Shown here in pieces: positions 1 through 8,017 of a DNA stretch of 35,851 nucleotides. The stretch comes from an uncultured Oscillospiraceae bacterium (GTDB lineage Bacteria; Bacillota; Clostridia; Oscillospirales; Acutalibacteraceae). Positions within the stretch are counted from its first letter, which is position 1. Every line of letters begins with the position of its first letter. The notes beneath the pieces are model-generated. The model searched no databases, was not told where the DNA came from, and was given only the letters and a program-made list of their open reading frames with translations. Location of the stretch: contig CAOKRG010000026.1 in assembly GCA_948471095.1 (NCBI GenBank), forward strand, positions 1 to 35,851, given 5' to 3'. The translations under genes were made by a program, and so were the position numbers.

Positions 1-2433
1 ATTACCAGCAATAGCAGTGTCAGCGGTAAGCCAAACCTGACCGGTAAAGGTTACAGTACCAATCACATCAGTACCGATCTTAACGTCATAGGCATTGGTC
101 TTGGGGCTGGCAGGAGCAACGCTAGCGATCACGAAGTCTTTATAGGCAGCACCCAATTCATTGCCGTCATTCTTCTTGGCAGTACCAACCAGATCGAAAG
201 CATCGCCGCTTGTGTACTTCAAGCCCAACTGAATGGTACCACTTGCCATATCAGCCTGATAGCCCAGCTTTGCCGCAAGAGCCGCGTCGAACTTGGTCTT
301 GTCGGTAATAGCAAGCGCAGCCTGCACATTATCCTGCGTGTTGGAAGCAGCGCCAGTGCCAGTGCCAGCAACATTAGTAGCAGTGCCAGTGGCAGCATTG
401 AAAGTGGGGTTACCGGGGGCATTCGCATAGAAATCGGCAGGCAGCTCGAAGTTGAAGTTGTTGTTGGTGCTGTGGTAGGTAGAATCGAACACGGTCCAAA
501 CTTTCTTGACCGGATCGAAGTAGTGCAGCTCAACCTTGCTCACGTCAACGCCAGTCTTCTTGGTGGGACGGTTGATCTTGATGGTGTAATCCTTGTAGTT
601 GCTGCCATTGTACACGCGCAGCACGAAGGAGCCGCCCTCAGTCTTAACGTTGTCGATGAACGCGGTCGCGGTCTGGCCAGGCTTGCCAATACCAGCATTC
701 ACGCCATAGGTGGTGCTGCGGGCCATGGTGGAAACCTTGCCGTCAGAGCCGCCAACGGTCCAGAAGTTGTTGGCGCCCAGAGCGGTGCTGGCCTGAGCGG
801 GGATGCCCACGGCGTCGCCCTCGATCAGAGCGGAGATGCGGGCAGGATGCTGGCCGTAGCCAGTGCTGAACGCGAACTGATAGTCCACGTCAATGGTAAC
901 CACGGTCTCACCAGTGGCCTCGTTCTTCACACCGATTTCCTTGCCCTGGTTCCAAACAGCGCGGTAGCCGTTGAGCTGAAGCTCTACCAGCTTCGCGTCG
1001 CCGGAAGGAGCAGTGCCCTCGGTAACGGGGTCGATGATGATGCGGGTGTTAGCATAGAAATTGGTATTCTTATCGCCGTCATTCCCAGCGTCAATGTTGA
1101 TGGAGTTCACCTGCATGTTCGCTTCGGTCTTGGCGGTGATGTAAGTCTGATAGGCAGCGGCAGTCTGGTTGGCAGCTCTGCCGGGCTTCGCGTTGTTAAA
1201 TACGAAGGTGTTCTTGCCGGAGGCAATGGGCTCGTCGTCGCTCTCAGTGGCGACGGAACTGCCATGAGCGGTCAAGGGCTCACAGTAAGTGGCCTCGGTG
1301 GTGCCGTCGGCATAGGCCTTATCAGTGGAGTCATGGGGATCCTCAACACGGACGGTGTTGCCCAGCTTCTCGAAGTTGATGGTGCCCATCAGTTCGCCGT
1401 TGGCTGTGCCGCCGTTGGTAGCTTTGTCAGCAGCCTCAACCACGCTCTTGGGAACTTCAACCACCAGAGTGCGGATGCCGTCCAGGTCCACGTACTCGCT
1501 GGCAACCGGATAGGTAGCCTCGTTGGTGGTATCCTTGAACAGAGTAACGGTCACGTCCTTCAGAGCGTCTTCCTGCTTAAAGCTCACCGTGTAGTTCTTG
1601 GTGCGGCCGTCACGGGCGGTCACAGTGACCTGGCCCTGAGCGGAGGTCGCGTTGTAGGTGTAGCCCACGGTGGAGTAGTCGGCAGTGGGACGGAAGACCT
1701 GGCTGACTACCTGGTCGCGCAGCTGAGCCTCAAGGGCAGTCAGACTAGCGCCAGTGCCGCGGTTCGTGACATCACCGAAGTCGGCGGAGTCGAAACCGGC
1801 AGCCGCGGGGCTGTAGCCCAGGGGCAGAGTGATGACCACGGTCTCCTTCTCATGGTCAATGTCGCCGTTAATGCCCAGGAAGGCATAATCGACGGCGTTG
1901 ATCTTGAAGGAAGTGTTCGCGTTAACGGACTTCAGGGTCACGTCATCGCTGGCAGCCTCGGTCTTGGCGGTGATGTGCAGGGGGTGCTTGTACTCCTCTT
2001 TCACATCGTCCACGGTACGGGTCAGGATGATCTCCACGCCGTAAGTGATGGTCTTGGTGTCATCGTTGTAAGGAGTGACAACCTTGGCCTCCGTGGTGAG
2101 GTCCAGACGGTAGAAGGGGAGGTCAACGGTCACGCCTCTCTCTGTCAGCATCTGAGCCTTGAAGCCTTCCTGCGTCATCGGCACCCAGGAGACGGACACG
2201 GAAGTGGCGTCGTCCACGGTGGCGGTGTAAGCGTCGTCGGCCTCTGTCGGTGCTGTGGCATTGCGGTTGTTCACCGTAATGACCGGCTTGGGGGCTTCAG
2301 GAGCCGGAGTCGGAGTCGGATCCGGGCTCGGAGAAGCGTCCGTAGCCGCAGCACTGAGCGGAATCATTGCGACGACCATCAAGATGGCCAGGAGCATCGC
2401 AAGTGATTTCTTCAGAAACTTGCTTTTGTTCAT
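1..2433 (-). CDS. Large secreted surface protein with Ig-like/cadherin-like repeats (3' end outside window)
   Basis: The frame is open for 811 codons from ATG 2433 to the left edge, so the C-terminus is missing. The N-terminus is a classic signal peptide (MNKSKFLKKSLAMLLAILMV, then AMIPLSAAAT), followed by a short Pro/Thr/Ser linker (about residues 32-48). The rest is Thr/Asp/Asn/Val-rich and nearly Cys-free. It contains repeating beta-sandwich-like blocks ending in phrases such as GQVTVTARDGRTKNYTVSF and NGSNYKDYTIKI, which resemble the bacterial Ig-like/DUF5018-like domains of large Clostridia surface proteins. No SLH, LPXTG or catalytic motif is visible in the part present. A weak AGAGGG sits before the ATG, and a good promoter lies about 70 bases upstream. 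Role inferred: S-layer-like or adhesive cell-envelope protein. The long plus-strand frame across it (472-2406) is a composition shadow. Confidence 0.8.
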   Translation of the reverse strand, partial: MNKSKFLKKSLAMLLAILMVVAMIPLSAAATDASPSPDPTPTPAPEAPKPVITVNNRNATAPTEADDAYTATVDDATSVSVSWVPMTQEGFKAQMLTERGVTVDLPFYRLDLTTEAKVVTPYNDDTKTITYGVEIILTRTVDDVKEEYKHPLHITAKTEAASDDVTLKSVNANTSFKINAVDYAFLGINGDIDHEKETVVITLPLGYSPAAAGFDSADFGDVTNRGTGASLTALEAQLRDQVVSQVFRPTADYSTVGYTYNATSAQGQVTVTARDGRTKNYTVSFKQEDALKDVTVTLFKDTTNEATYPVASEYVDLDGIRTLVVEVPKSVVEAADKATNGGTANGELMGTINFEKLGNTVRVEDPHDSTDKAYADGTTEATYCEPLTAHGSSVATESDDEPIASGKNTFVFNNAKPGRAANQTAAAYQTYITAKTEANMQVNSINIDAGNDGDKNTNFYANTRIIIDPVTEGTAPSGDAKLVELQLNGYRAVWNQGKEIGVKNEATGETVVTIDVDYQFAFSTGYGQHPARISALIEGDAVGIPAQASTALGANNFWTVGGSDGKVSTMARSTTYGVNAGIGKPGQTATAFIDNVKTEGGSFVLRVYNGSNYKDYTIKINRPTKKTGVDVSKVELHYFDPVKKVWTVFDSTYHSTNNNFNFELPADFYANAPGNPTFNAATGTATNVAGTGTGAASNTQDNVQAALAITDKTKFDAALAAKLGYQADMASGTIQLGLKYTSGDAFDLVGTAKKNDGNELGAAYKDFVIASVAPASPKTNAYDVKIGTDVIGTVTFTGQVWLTADTAIAGN

Positions 2434-2501
2434 TTCTTTCAACCCTCTTAAATTTTAGATTCTCGACCGGCCTGATATGCCGCCGAGTGGAAGTTGAGTA
2501 T

Positions 2502-2530
2502 ATTCTAACGCCTCCCGGCCGAAAATGCAA
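2502..2530 (-). promoter_or_regulatory. Sigma-A-type promoter of the surface protein gene
   Basis: On the minus strand, TTGCAT (2525-2530) and TAGAAT (2502-2507) are separated by exactly 17 bases. The start would lie near 2495, giving an untranslated leader of about 60 bases before ATG 2433. Confidence 0.6.
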
Positions 2531-2876
2531 GTCTTTTTTTCAACTTTTTTTCGCCTTTACATAATTTCTTTTCTCCCCGGGCAAACTATAAAATTTGGCG
2601 GTTTTCCGGGCTTTCTCGGCTCTTCGCTTGTCTATTTCGCCCCAGCATCTGGCTCTTTTGCCACACTTTGCTTTGGCAGGCTCTGTTTTTATTGGCAAAA
2701 TCTTCCAAGTTTTTTTGCCTGCCCCGCCGCCTTTTGCCCGCTTTTTCCTCCTCTCTTTTCTGAAATTTTCTTTTGCTCCCGGCGAAACCGGACCTGCCTT
2801 TTCAGCGGTTCGTCTCTATTTTAACACAAAAAGCGCCCGAGCACAAGCCCCCAGGCGTGCCCGCGCGCGGCTTTTC
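2531..2876. other. Intergenic, strand-asymmetric purine/pyrimidine-rich stretch, no gene seen
   Basis: About 345 bases between the MecA-like gene and the surface-protein promoter. The plus strand is strongly C+T rich with many T-runs. Short plus-strand frames here have no ribosome binding site and low-complexity products. No repeat copy, terminator with a clear T-tract or RNA motif was recognised. Confidence 0.5.
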
Positions 2877-3215
2877 TCAATGCGCTTCCCCTTCCCCCTG
2901 CCTGCCGCCGCCCCGGGCCAGGGCCCCGCCCAGCTTTGCCACCGGGTCGCCGCTGATCTCCACGCCGTGCTCCCGGCAGTAGGCGAAGAACACCGGGCTC
3001 GCGCCCAGGCAGGCCCCGTACCGGGCCCCGGACCGGGCCAGCCTGCCCCGCATCCCCAGCCCGGCCCGGACCTGCAGGAAGTAACGCCCCCGCCACCGGC
3101 ACAGCGCCGAGGGGGCCTTCGGGGCCATGCGGTAGATCTCCTCCACCGCGGAGCATAGGGCCGTAGGGCCGTCGAACCGGAACACCACCGGCTGCGGCGG
3201 CGTCTTCAGCCTCAT
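2877..3215 (-). CDS. Short MecA-like adaptor protein (C-terminal domain only)
   Basis: 112 residues. The pattern VVFRFDG at the start, a helix (ALCSAVEEIYRM), CRWRGRYFLQV in the middle and YCREHGVEISGDPVAKL at the end matches the C-terminal half of MecA/YpbH adaptors. In MecA that half binds the ClpC unfoldase and feeds substrates to ClpCP. The N-terminal substrate-binding half of full-length MecA (about 220 residues) is absent. ATG 3215 is preferred because GGAGGG lies about 10 bases upstream; a GTG at 3224 abuts that Shine-Dalgarno too closely. The protein is rich in Arg/Gly/Ala. It could have lost substrate binding or be a stand-alone ClpC-binding module. Family assignment is by eye from a short, divergent sequence. 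Confidence 0.55.
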   Translation of the reverse strand: MRLKTPPQPVVFRFDGPTALCSAVEEIYRMAPKAPSALCRWRGRYFLQVRAGLGMRGRLARSGARYGACLGASPVFFAYCREHGVEISGDPVAKLGGALARGGGRQGEGEAH

Positions 3216-3286
3216 CGGCAGCACCCCCTCCCATACCTCTAGCCCATTTTATGCGCCCGCCGCGTTCTTGTGCCTCCGCGCTCCTG

Positions 3287-3420
3287 GCCTCCGGCGGCTT
3301 AAGAAACTTCTTGAAAGAAGTTTCCGACTTCATTGAAAATGAAGTCGCAGAATCTTCAAGAACTTTTACACGCTTTACGGTTGGGTGACACATAGGCTTG
3401 GCGCTCGGTTTGGGGCTTGC
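3287..3420 (+). repeat. Mosaic hairpin repeat, copy 1
   Basis: Begins with GCCTCCGGCGGC (3287-3298). Next comes the perfect hairpin GAAACTTCTT-GA-AAGAAGTTTC, then a second perfect hairpin CGACTTCATT-GAA-AATGAAGTCG, then the block AATCTTCAAGAACTTTTACACG. The following ~55 bases (3361-3417) are nearly identical to 30331-30388. Confidence 0.8.
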
Positions 3421-3552
3421 GTTTACCACTCAACGCCTTCGCGGGCAGCGAAGCCAACGTGTGTCTCAAAGCTTGCACGCGCGTGTGCCCACCGCTAGGT
3501 GTGCTCGGTTTGGAGTCTGTTCACTTGCGCTTTTTGGGAGTTTTACGGAGTG

Positions 3553-3648
3553 GCCTCCGGCGGCTTAGGGGCTCTGCCCCTAAGAACCCTGCCGCCTTTG
3601 AAAAGGTGGACGAAACTTTTACTGTCACGCTCAGCAGGCTTAGCTCTT
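3553..3648 (+). repeat. Mosaic hairpin repeat, copy 2
   Basis: GCCTCCGGCGGC (3553-3564), hairpin CTTAGGGGC-TCT-GCCCCTAAG, then AACCCTGC, a second hairpin CCGCCTTT-GA-AAAGGTGG, then ACGAAACTTTTACTG. Between copies 1 and 2 (about 3436-3455) lies a small palindrome CTTCGC-GGGCA-GCGAAG. Confidence 0.8.
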
Positions 3649-3669
3649 GATAAAACGCGCTCTTGGGAG

Positions 3670-3710
3670 AAAACGGGCTCCCGCCCGTCCAGCCGTGGGG
3701 GGAGCCCGTT
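3670..3710 (-). terminator. Probable rho-independent terminator of rpe
   Basis: Inverted repeat AACGGGCTCC ... GGAGCCCGTT with a ~20-base loop, about 25 bases beyond the rpe stop. On the minus strand it is followed by TTTTCTCCC, a short T-run only. Confidence 0.5.
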
Positions 3711-3733
3711 CTATTCCGCTCATTGCGCGGCGC

Positions 3734-4360
3734 TTATATGGCCAGGCAGCGCATCTCCAGGTAGGGGTCCTCCGCCTGGAACACCGAGGTGCCGGCCACC
3801 AGAATGTCCGCCCCCGCCGCTTTGCACAGGGGCGCGGTCTCCAGGTTTACGCCGCCGTCCACCTCCACCATAAGCCAGGGGAAGCGTATTTTCAGCTCGA
3901 TGATCTTCCGCAGGGGGTCCAAAAGCATCTTCTGCCCCCCGAAGCCCGGCTCCACCGTCATCACCGTCACCTGCTTCAGGTCCTCCCCCCAGGAGCCGAT
4001 GGCCGACACCGGGGTCCTGGGGCTCAGGGCCACGCCGGGCCGGGCCCCGCTGGCCTTGATCGCCGCGATGATCTCCTGGGGCGGCTCCCCGCACTCCACA
4101 TGGAAGGTGATCGTCCCGGCCCCCGCCTTGCGGAACACGCTGATATAGGGCAGCGGGTCCTCCATCATCAGGTGCACGTCAAAGTAGAGCTTGGTCCTGC
4201 GCCGCAGGGCCTCCACCACGGCCGGGCCGATGCTCAGGTTGGGCACGAAGCGCCCGTCCATCACGTCTACATGGAGCATGTCCGCCCCCTCGATCCGCTT
4301 GAGCTCGCTGCCCAGCTCCGCAAAGTCCGCCGCCAGCAGGGATGGCGCTATATATACCAT
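3734..4360 (-). CDS. rpe: Ribulose-phosphate 3-epimerase
   Basis: 208 residues, a TIM-barrel enzyme interconverting D-ribulose 5-phosphate and D-xylulose 5-phosphate in the pentose phosphate pathway. Family signatures are visible in order: MVYIAPSLLAADF at the start (substrate Ser), MLHVDVMDGRFVPN (metal-binding His/Asp), YFDVHLMMEDPLPYI (metal His), VTVMTVEPGFGGQKM, VEVDGGVN (catalytic Asp) and ADILVAGTSVFQAEDP (phosphate site). ATG 4360 is chosen over an in-frame ATG at 4384 because it gives the canonical N-terminus and has GGAAGGGGAG upstream. The gene is transcribed alone between repeat copies. An 18-base palindrome lies about 100 bases upstream and may be its control site. It could process pentoses released by the GH51/GH127 pair elsewhere in the window, an inference only. 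Confidence 0.96.
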   Translation of the reverse strand: MVYIAPSLLAADFAELGSELKRIEGADMLHVDVMDGRFVPNLSIGPAVVEALRRRTKLYFDVHLMMEDPLPYISVFRKAGAGTITFHVECGEPPQEIIAAIKASGARPGVALSPRTPVSAIGSWGEDLKQVTVMTVEPGFGGQKMLLDPLRKIIELKIRFPWLMVEVDGGVNLETAPLCKAAGADILVAGTSVFQAEDPYLEMRCLAI

Positions 4361-4461
4361 GTCTCTCTCCCCTTCCTTCCACATATGGATTCCGGCTTTC
4401 TCCGGCCTGGCGTCCTGGTTCTTCCTTCCCGGCCGCTTTCCTTCTTCTCTCCCGTTTTTCC

Positions 4462-4479
4462 TATACTATATATAGTATA
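4462..4479. promoter_or_regulatory. 18-bp perfect palindrome upstream of rpe, candidate operator/promoter
   Basis: TATACTATATATAGTATA is a perfect 18-base palindrome in otherwise GC-rich DNA. It contains -10-like TATACT and TATAGT on both strands, without a convincing -35. It is placed about 100 bases before the rpe start. Confidence 0.45.
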
Positions 4480-4532
4480 CGCGTTTTCGTGTTTTCCGGG
4501 TGCCGCAGCTCCTATTTTTGGAGTGTTCGAGG

Positions 4533-4620
4533 GCCTCCGGCGGTCAAGTTCGCTTTGCGAACTTGCAGAAACTTCTTGAAAGAAGTTTCTTAAGAATCTT
4601 CAAGAACTTTTATGCCGCGA
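4533..4620 (+). repeat. Mosaic hairpin repeat, copy 3
   Basis: GCCTCCGGCGG (4533-4543), an inserted hairpin CAAGTTCGC-TTT-GCGAACTTG, then AGAAACTTCTT-GA-AAGAAGTTTCT, then TTAAGAATCTTCAAGAACTT. It lies between the AEC permease 3' end and rpe. Confidence 0.8.
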
Positions 4621-4671
4621 TGCTTTGTGATATTTTTGGGGTGAGGGGTCGTTATTGGGGTGGGTGCTGAG

Positions 4672-5595
4672 CTAGCCGCAGGCCAGCTGGGAGATCACCG
4701 TCATCACCGGGATGGTCAGGATGGACAGCACGGTGGACACTGCCACCAGCTTGGAGGCCAGGGCCGAGTCCCGCTTAAACTGCACCGCGAACAGCACCGA
4801 GTTGGCCGCCACCGGCGCCGAGGCCTGGATCATGTTGCTTAAGAACAGGTCCCCGCTGGGCCGCAGGAACAGGAGCATCCCTAAAAACACCGCCGGACAC
4901 ACCAGTAGCCGCAGGAACGAGGCCTTGTACACGCTGAAATCCGATATGAACGAATGCAGGTCCACTTTCGCGATGTAGCTGCCCACCACCAGCATGGCCA
5001 GGGGCGTGTTCAAGTCCGCCAGATAGCCCACCGGCTCGGCGATGATCCCCGGCAGCTCCAGCCGGAGAAAGTAGATGGGCAGGCCGAAGACCAGGCCCAC
5101 AATGCCCGGGTTCAGCAGAATGGTCTTTAGGTTCAGCTTGGCCCCGCCGCTCATCATGCTGTAGCCGTAGGTCCAGCAGAGGATGTTGAACACCACCACG
5201 CCGAAGGAGGCGTAGATGACCCCCGCGTCCCCCACGATGCCCTGGACCAGGGGGATGCCCATGAACCCCGTGTTGCTGAACAGCACGGAGAAGCGCAGCA
5301 CCTTCTGCCGCTCCGGCGGCTCCCCGCGGAAGGCCAGCAGGCTGATCCCCAGGGCCGCGCCCATCCACAGGGCGGGCAGGGCCATGGCCATCAGCAGCTC
5401 ATAGGCCCCCAGGGTCCCCGTATTGCCCAAAAAGGAATTGACGATGACGCAGGGCGTGACCAGCTTGATCAGCAGGGTGGTCACTTCCGAAGCGCCCCGC
5501 TCCGTAAACACGCCCCGCTTGGTGACAAAATACCCCACCACGATCAAGATCATGATCACGGCTACCTTGCCCACCACGGTCCCAACAGCTTCCAC
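4672..5595 (-). CDS. AEC (auxin efflux carrier) family permease
   Basis: 307 residues with about ten hydrophobic segments in the two-bundle arrangement of the AEC/bile-acid fold transporters. Recognisable family stretches are TLLIKLVTPCVIVNSFL near the N-terminus, FSNTGFMGIPLVQGIVG (residues about 108-124) and NTPLAMLVVGSYIA (about 195-208), which carry the conserved Asn/Pro/Gly of the crossover regions. Bacterial members export or exchange small organic anions such as malate or amino acids; the substrate cannot be read here. The start is GTG 5595, with GGAGG 10 bases upstream, only 5 bases after the stop of the small membrane protein gene. The two are therefore co-transcribed from the promoter at 5922-5950. 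Confidence 0.88.
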   Translation of the reverse strand: MEAVGTVVGKVAVIMILIVVGYFVTKRGVFTERGASEVTTLLIKLVTPCVIVNSFLGNTGTLGAYELLMAMALPALWMGAALGISLLAFRGEPPERQKVLRFSVLFSNTGFMGIPLVQGIVGDAGVIYASFGVVVFNILCWTYGYSMMSGGAKLNLKTILLNPGIVGLVFGLPIYFLRLELPGIIAEPVGYLADLNTPLAMLVVGSYIAKVDLHSFISDFSVYKASFLRLLVCPAVFLGMLLFLRPSGDLFLSNMIQASAPVAANSVLFAVQFKRDSALASKLVAVSTVLSILTIPVMTVISQLACG

Positions 5596-5600
5596 CTAGC

Positions 5601-5897
5601 TCACTCCTCCTTGTCCTTCGCCCCGGCCTCCCCGGACTTTTTCCGGTATTCCTTCACAAAGGCCCACACCAGCACCAGCAGGGCCCCGCCGGTCAGGCAC
5701 TTCAAGGCCACGCCCCAGCCGCCGCTGAACAGGTCCACCGCCGGCAGCAGCGCGTCCGCCAGCCACCAGCCGCCCAGCAGCAGAAAGAAGAGCCCGGCGA
5801 ACAGAAAGATTTTATTCTCCCTGGACATGGAAAAAATCAAAATCAGCCCCACGGCGAACCACAGGGCCGCGTAAAAAAACGGCATAAATTGTTCCAT
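5601..5897 (-). CDS. Small three-helix membrane protein
   Basis: 98 residues with three predicted membrane helices (about residues 6-23, 29-49 and 61-82) and a charged cytoplasmic tail (KEYRKKSGEAGAKDKEE). No family recognised. First gene of a two-gene unit with the AEC permease (5-base gap), so it may assist or accompany that transporter. ATG 5897 has an AAGGGGGGCGGAG Shine-Dalgarno region just upstream and a strong promoter about 25 bases further on. Confidence 0.75.
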   Translation of the reverse strand: MEQFMPFFYAALWFAVGLILIFSMSRENKIFLFAGLFFLLLGGWWLADALLPAVDLFSGGWGVALKCLTGGALLVLVWAFVKEYRKKSGEAGAKDKEE

Positions 5898-5921
5898 ACT
5901 CCGCCCCCCTTATCTGTCTGT

Positions 5922-5950
5922 ATTATAGCCTTTCCCTCGGGCAAATACAA
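5922..5950 (-). promoter_or_regulatory. Sigma-A promoter of the membrane protein/AEC unit
   Basis: Minus strand: TTGTAT (5945-5950), 17-base spacer, perfect TATAAT (5922-5927). The short leader carries AAGGGGGG before ATG 5897. Confidence 0.75.
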
Positions 5951-6104
5951 GCCCGGCGGGGAATGAAACGGGAAATAAGGCAAAGCGCATAAGGTTTTTG
6001 GACGGGCCCGCGGGCCGCTTGGTCAGTTTCATCCAGGAAATTCTTCCTGCCCCTGCCTACGCGTCCGCTATAAAGGCGCGGGGGTACCCACTGGCGCATT
6101 TTAT

Positions 6105-6260
6105 GAGCAGGAAAGCTCCCTAAGCGCAACAGTAAAAGTTTCGTCAACCTTTACAAAGGTTGCAGGGTTCTTAGGGACGGAGTCCCTAAGCCGCCGGAGG
6201 CCACTCCGTATGACTTCAAAAAAATGCGCCCTGTGCGCCTTACGGCCACTCCGTATTACT
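6105..6260 (-). repeat. Mosaic hairpin repeat, copy 4
   Basis: Read on the minus strand: ACGGAGTGGCCTCCGGCGGC, hairpin CTTAGGGAC-TCC-GTCCCTAAG, AACCCTGC, hairpin CAACCTTT-GT-AAAGGTTG, then ACGAAACTTTTACTGTTGCG. A second ACGGAGTGGCC fragment (6244-6254) lies just before the next gene's terminator. Confidence 0.8.
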
Positions 6261-6270
6261 TCATCATAAC

Positions 6271-6299
6271 AAAAAAAGCGGGGCCCAAGCCCCGCTTTT
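6271..6299 (-). terminator. Rho-independent terminator of the 3D/G5 protein gene
   Basis: On the minus strand, AAAAGCGGGG-CTTGGG-CCCCGCTTTTTTT: a 10-bp stem followed by seven T, 11 bases beyond the stop codon at 6310. Confidence 0.9.
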
Positions 6300-6309
6300 C
6301 CCCCCGCTA

Positions 6310-7935
6310 TTATGGCAGCAGATAGATTACCATATCCCTGCGGCCGATGATGCTGCACTCCTCCAGGGTGTCGTAGCACAGGTCGGCGACGATGTCCCCT
6401 GCCAGGCATGCCCCGCCGGTATCCCCCGCCACGCCGTAGCCGTATACCACGCTTCCGTCCGGTGAGGCCACATACATCCGGGTCCCGTAGGGGATCACGT
6501 CCGGGTCCACCGCGATGATTCCCCGCTCCGCCGTCAGACCCACGGAGGTGGTGCCGCCGGGGATGCAGTAGGCCGTGCACTCGCCCTCCATCTTCTTGGC
6601 ATAAGGGACCTCCTGGCCCCAGGCGTCGGTAAAGGTGCCCACGCCCTCCCCGAAGCTGAAATCAAAGTTGGGCCGCCCGCCAGAGCTTCCAGCTCCAGAG
6701 CCGCCAGCCCCTGAGCCGCTCCCCGCGCTTCCAGAGGAGCTGTTGTTTCCAAAGCGGTGGCTGGTCAGGCTGCTGTCGCCGGAGCTGCCGATGACCTCCG
6801 CGTCCGCGTCAAACTCCAGCTGGGGCAGTTTTCCAACGCTCCCGGCGCTGCCCGTGCCCCCGCCGCCCGTGCTTGCGCTCCCCGTGCCCTGTACGATGAT
6901 CCGGTCAATGGGCTCCCGGGTCACCTCCTCGGAGACCAGCTTGCGGCTTTCCAGCTTTTCCTCCACATAGACCGCCCGGTATGTATAGGTCTTCTCCCCC
7001 TTGAGCCCGGCGGTCAGGGTGTTCTTCTCCCCCCGCTTCAGGTCCTTGGAGTAGGTGGTCTTGGTCTTATAGTCCAGCTCCTCGGTCTCGGTCTCCTCCT
7101 TCACGCGCACCCGGGTCACGGTGATCTCCATGCCCTCCACGGGCCGGGCGGTCCGGCGCACGTTCAGCCGGTCGTGCTCTCCCAGGCCCACGCCGCACTG
7201 CTCTAAGGCGTCCTCCACCGTAGCTGCGGAGACGGCATACTCCTTGGTCCCGCTCTTGGTGGTGACGCGGATGCGCACCGCCCGCAGCACCTCCAGCTCC
7301 ATGCCGTCCGTCAGGGGTTGGTCCAGGCTGTAGTTGCAGCACTCGTCCTTGGCCAGCTTCACACCGGCCTCCTTTAGGGCGTCCGCCACGCTGCCGCCCA
7401 GCATTTCCAGGGTCTGGGTCTTCCCATTGGCCGTAACCCGCACGGTGCACAGCCGGCTGACCTCCACGGTCAAGGCGGCTCCGATCACGGTCTCCGGGCT
7501 GGGGCTGATCCGGTCCCCGGCCTCCACGGAGACTCCATTGGCCGCCAAAGCCTCCCCCACGGTGTCGCCCTTATAGGCGGTCAGCTGGGTGGTCTCCCCG
7601 GCCTGGCGCAGGTAGAGGTCCACGCCCCGGCGCAGGGTGATGGTGTCCGTGTTCCAGTCGGCCAGCGCCTCGTCCAATGCCCCCAGAGGGGCCAGGCCCA
7701 GGCCCTCCGCCTTCTTTAAGATCGCGTCCACGTCCCGCCGCTCCGTGCGGACGGAATAGCTCTGCCCGCCGTCCACCACCCGGGCCCGAACGCCGGAAAT
7801 GAGGGACGCCGCCGCCATGCCGGTAAACAGAACAAACAGCGCCGCCCCCGCCGCTGCCAGCAGGAACAAAAGCTTCCGCCTGCTCCGGGGCCTTCCATAT
7901 TGATTCCAAGCGCGCACAAAAGCCCACCTTTCCAT
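6310..7935 (-). CDS. YabE-like cell-wall protein: DUF348 repeats, G5 domain, 3D lytic domain
   Basis: 541 residues. Order: short basic N-terminus, one membrane anchor or uncleaved signal (KLLFLLAAAGAALFVLFTG, about 22-40), three DUF348 ubiquitin-like repeats (about 115-290; phrases GDTVGEALAANGV, GGSVADALKEAGV, ATVEDALEQCGV), a G5 domain (about 295-365), a Gly/Ser linker (about 375-440), and a C-terminal 3D domain (about 455-541). The 3D domain shows GECTAYC, VDPDVIPYGTRMYV and AGDTGG...GDIVADLCYD, which supply the three conserved Asp of MltA-type lytic transglycosylase folds. Such proteins remodel peptidoglycan in Firmicutes (YabE/Rpf-like). The start is uncertain: ATG 7935 lies only about 16 bases after a -10 and lacks a Shine-Dalgarno, while GTG 7917 has AAAGGTGGG at good spacing. 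Confidence 0.9.
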   Translation of the reverse strand: MERWAFVRAWNQYGRPRSRRKLLFLLAAAGAALFVLFTGMAAASLISGVRARVVDGGQSYSVRTERRDVDAILKKAEGLGLAPLGALDEALADWNTDTITLRRGVDLYLRQAGETTQLTAYKGDTVGEALAANGVSVEAGDRISPSPETVIGAALTVEVSRLCTVRVTANGKTQTLEMLGGSVADALKEAGVKLAKDECCNYSLDQPLTDGMELEVLRAVRIRVTTKSGTKEYAVSAATVEDALEQCGVGLGEHDRLNVRRTARPVEGMEITVTRVRVKEETETEELDYKTKTTYSKDLKRGEKNTLTAGLKGEKTYTYRAVYVEEKLESRKLVSEEVTREPIDRIIVQGTGSASTGGGGTGSAGSVGKLPQLEFDADAEVIGSSGDSSLTSHRFGNNSSSGSAGSGSGAGGSGAGSSGGRPNFDFSFGEGVGTFTDAWGQEVPYAKKMEGECTAYCIPGGTTSVGLTAERGIIAVDPDVIPYGTRMYVASPDGSVVYGYGVAGDTGGACLAGDIVADLCYDTLEECSIIGRRDMVIYLLP

Positions 7936-7951
7936 CTTGTTTCTGCTATAC

Positions 7952-7980
7952 AGTATACTCAAAACCCGGGGAGAAGTCAA
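7952..7980 (-). promoter_or_regulatory. Sigma-A promoter of the 3D/G5 protein gene
   Basis: Minus strand TTGACT (7975-7980), 17 bases, TATACT (7952-7957). ATG 7935 would give a leader of only about nine bases, which bears on the start choice of that gene. Confidence 0.75.
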
Positions 7981-8017
7981 GCTGGGAAGATTTGGGAGAG
8001 CACCCAGGCGCACATTT

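Noticed and set aside
472-2406. 644-codon plus-strand frame
   Set aside because: It is antisense to the surface protein, has no ribosome site, and its Val/Gly/His/Leu-rich product mirrors the codon bias of the opposite strand.
2595-3158. Plus-strand frame over the gap and the MecA-like gene
   Set aside because: Low-complexity Pro/Ala/Arg product without a start signal; the minus-strand frame has a better ribosome site and family resemblance.
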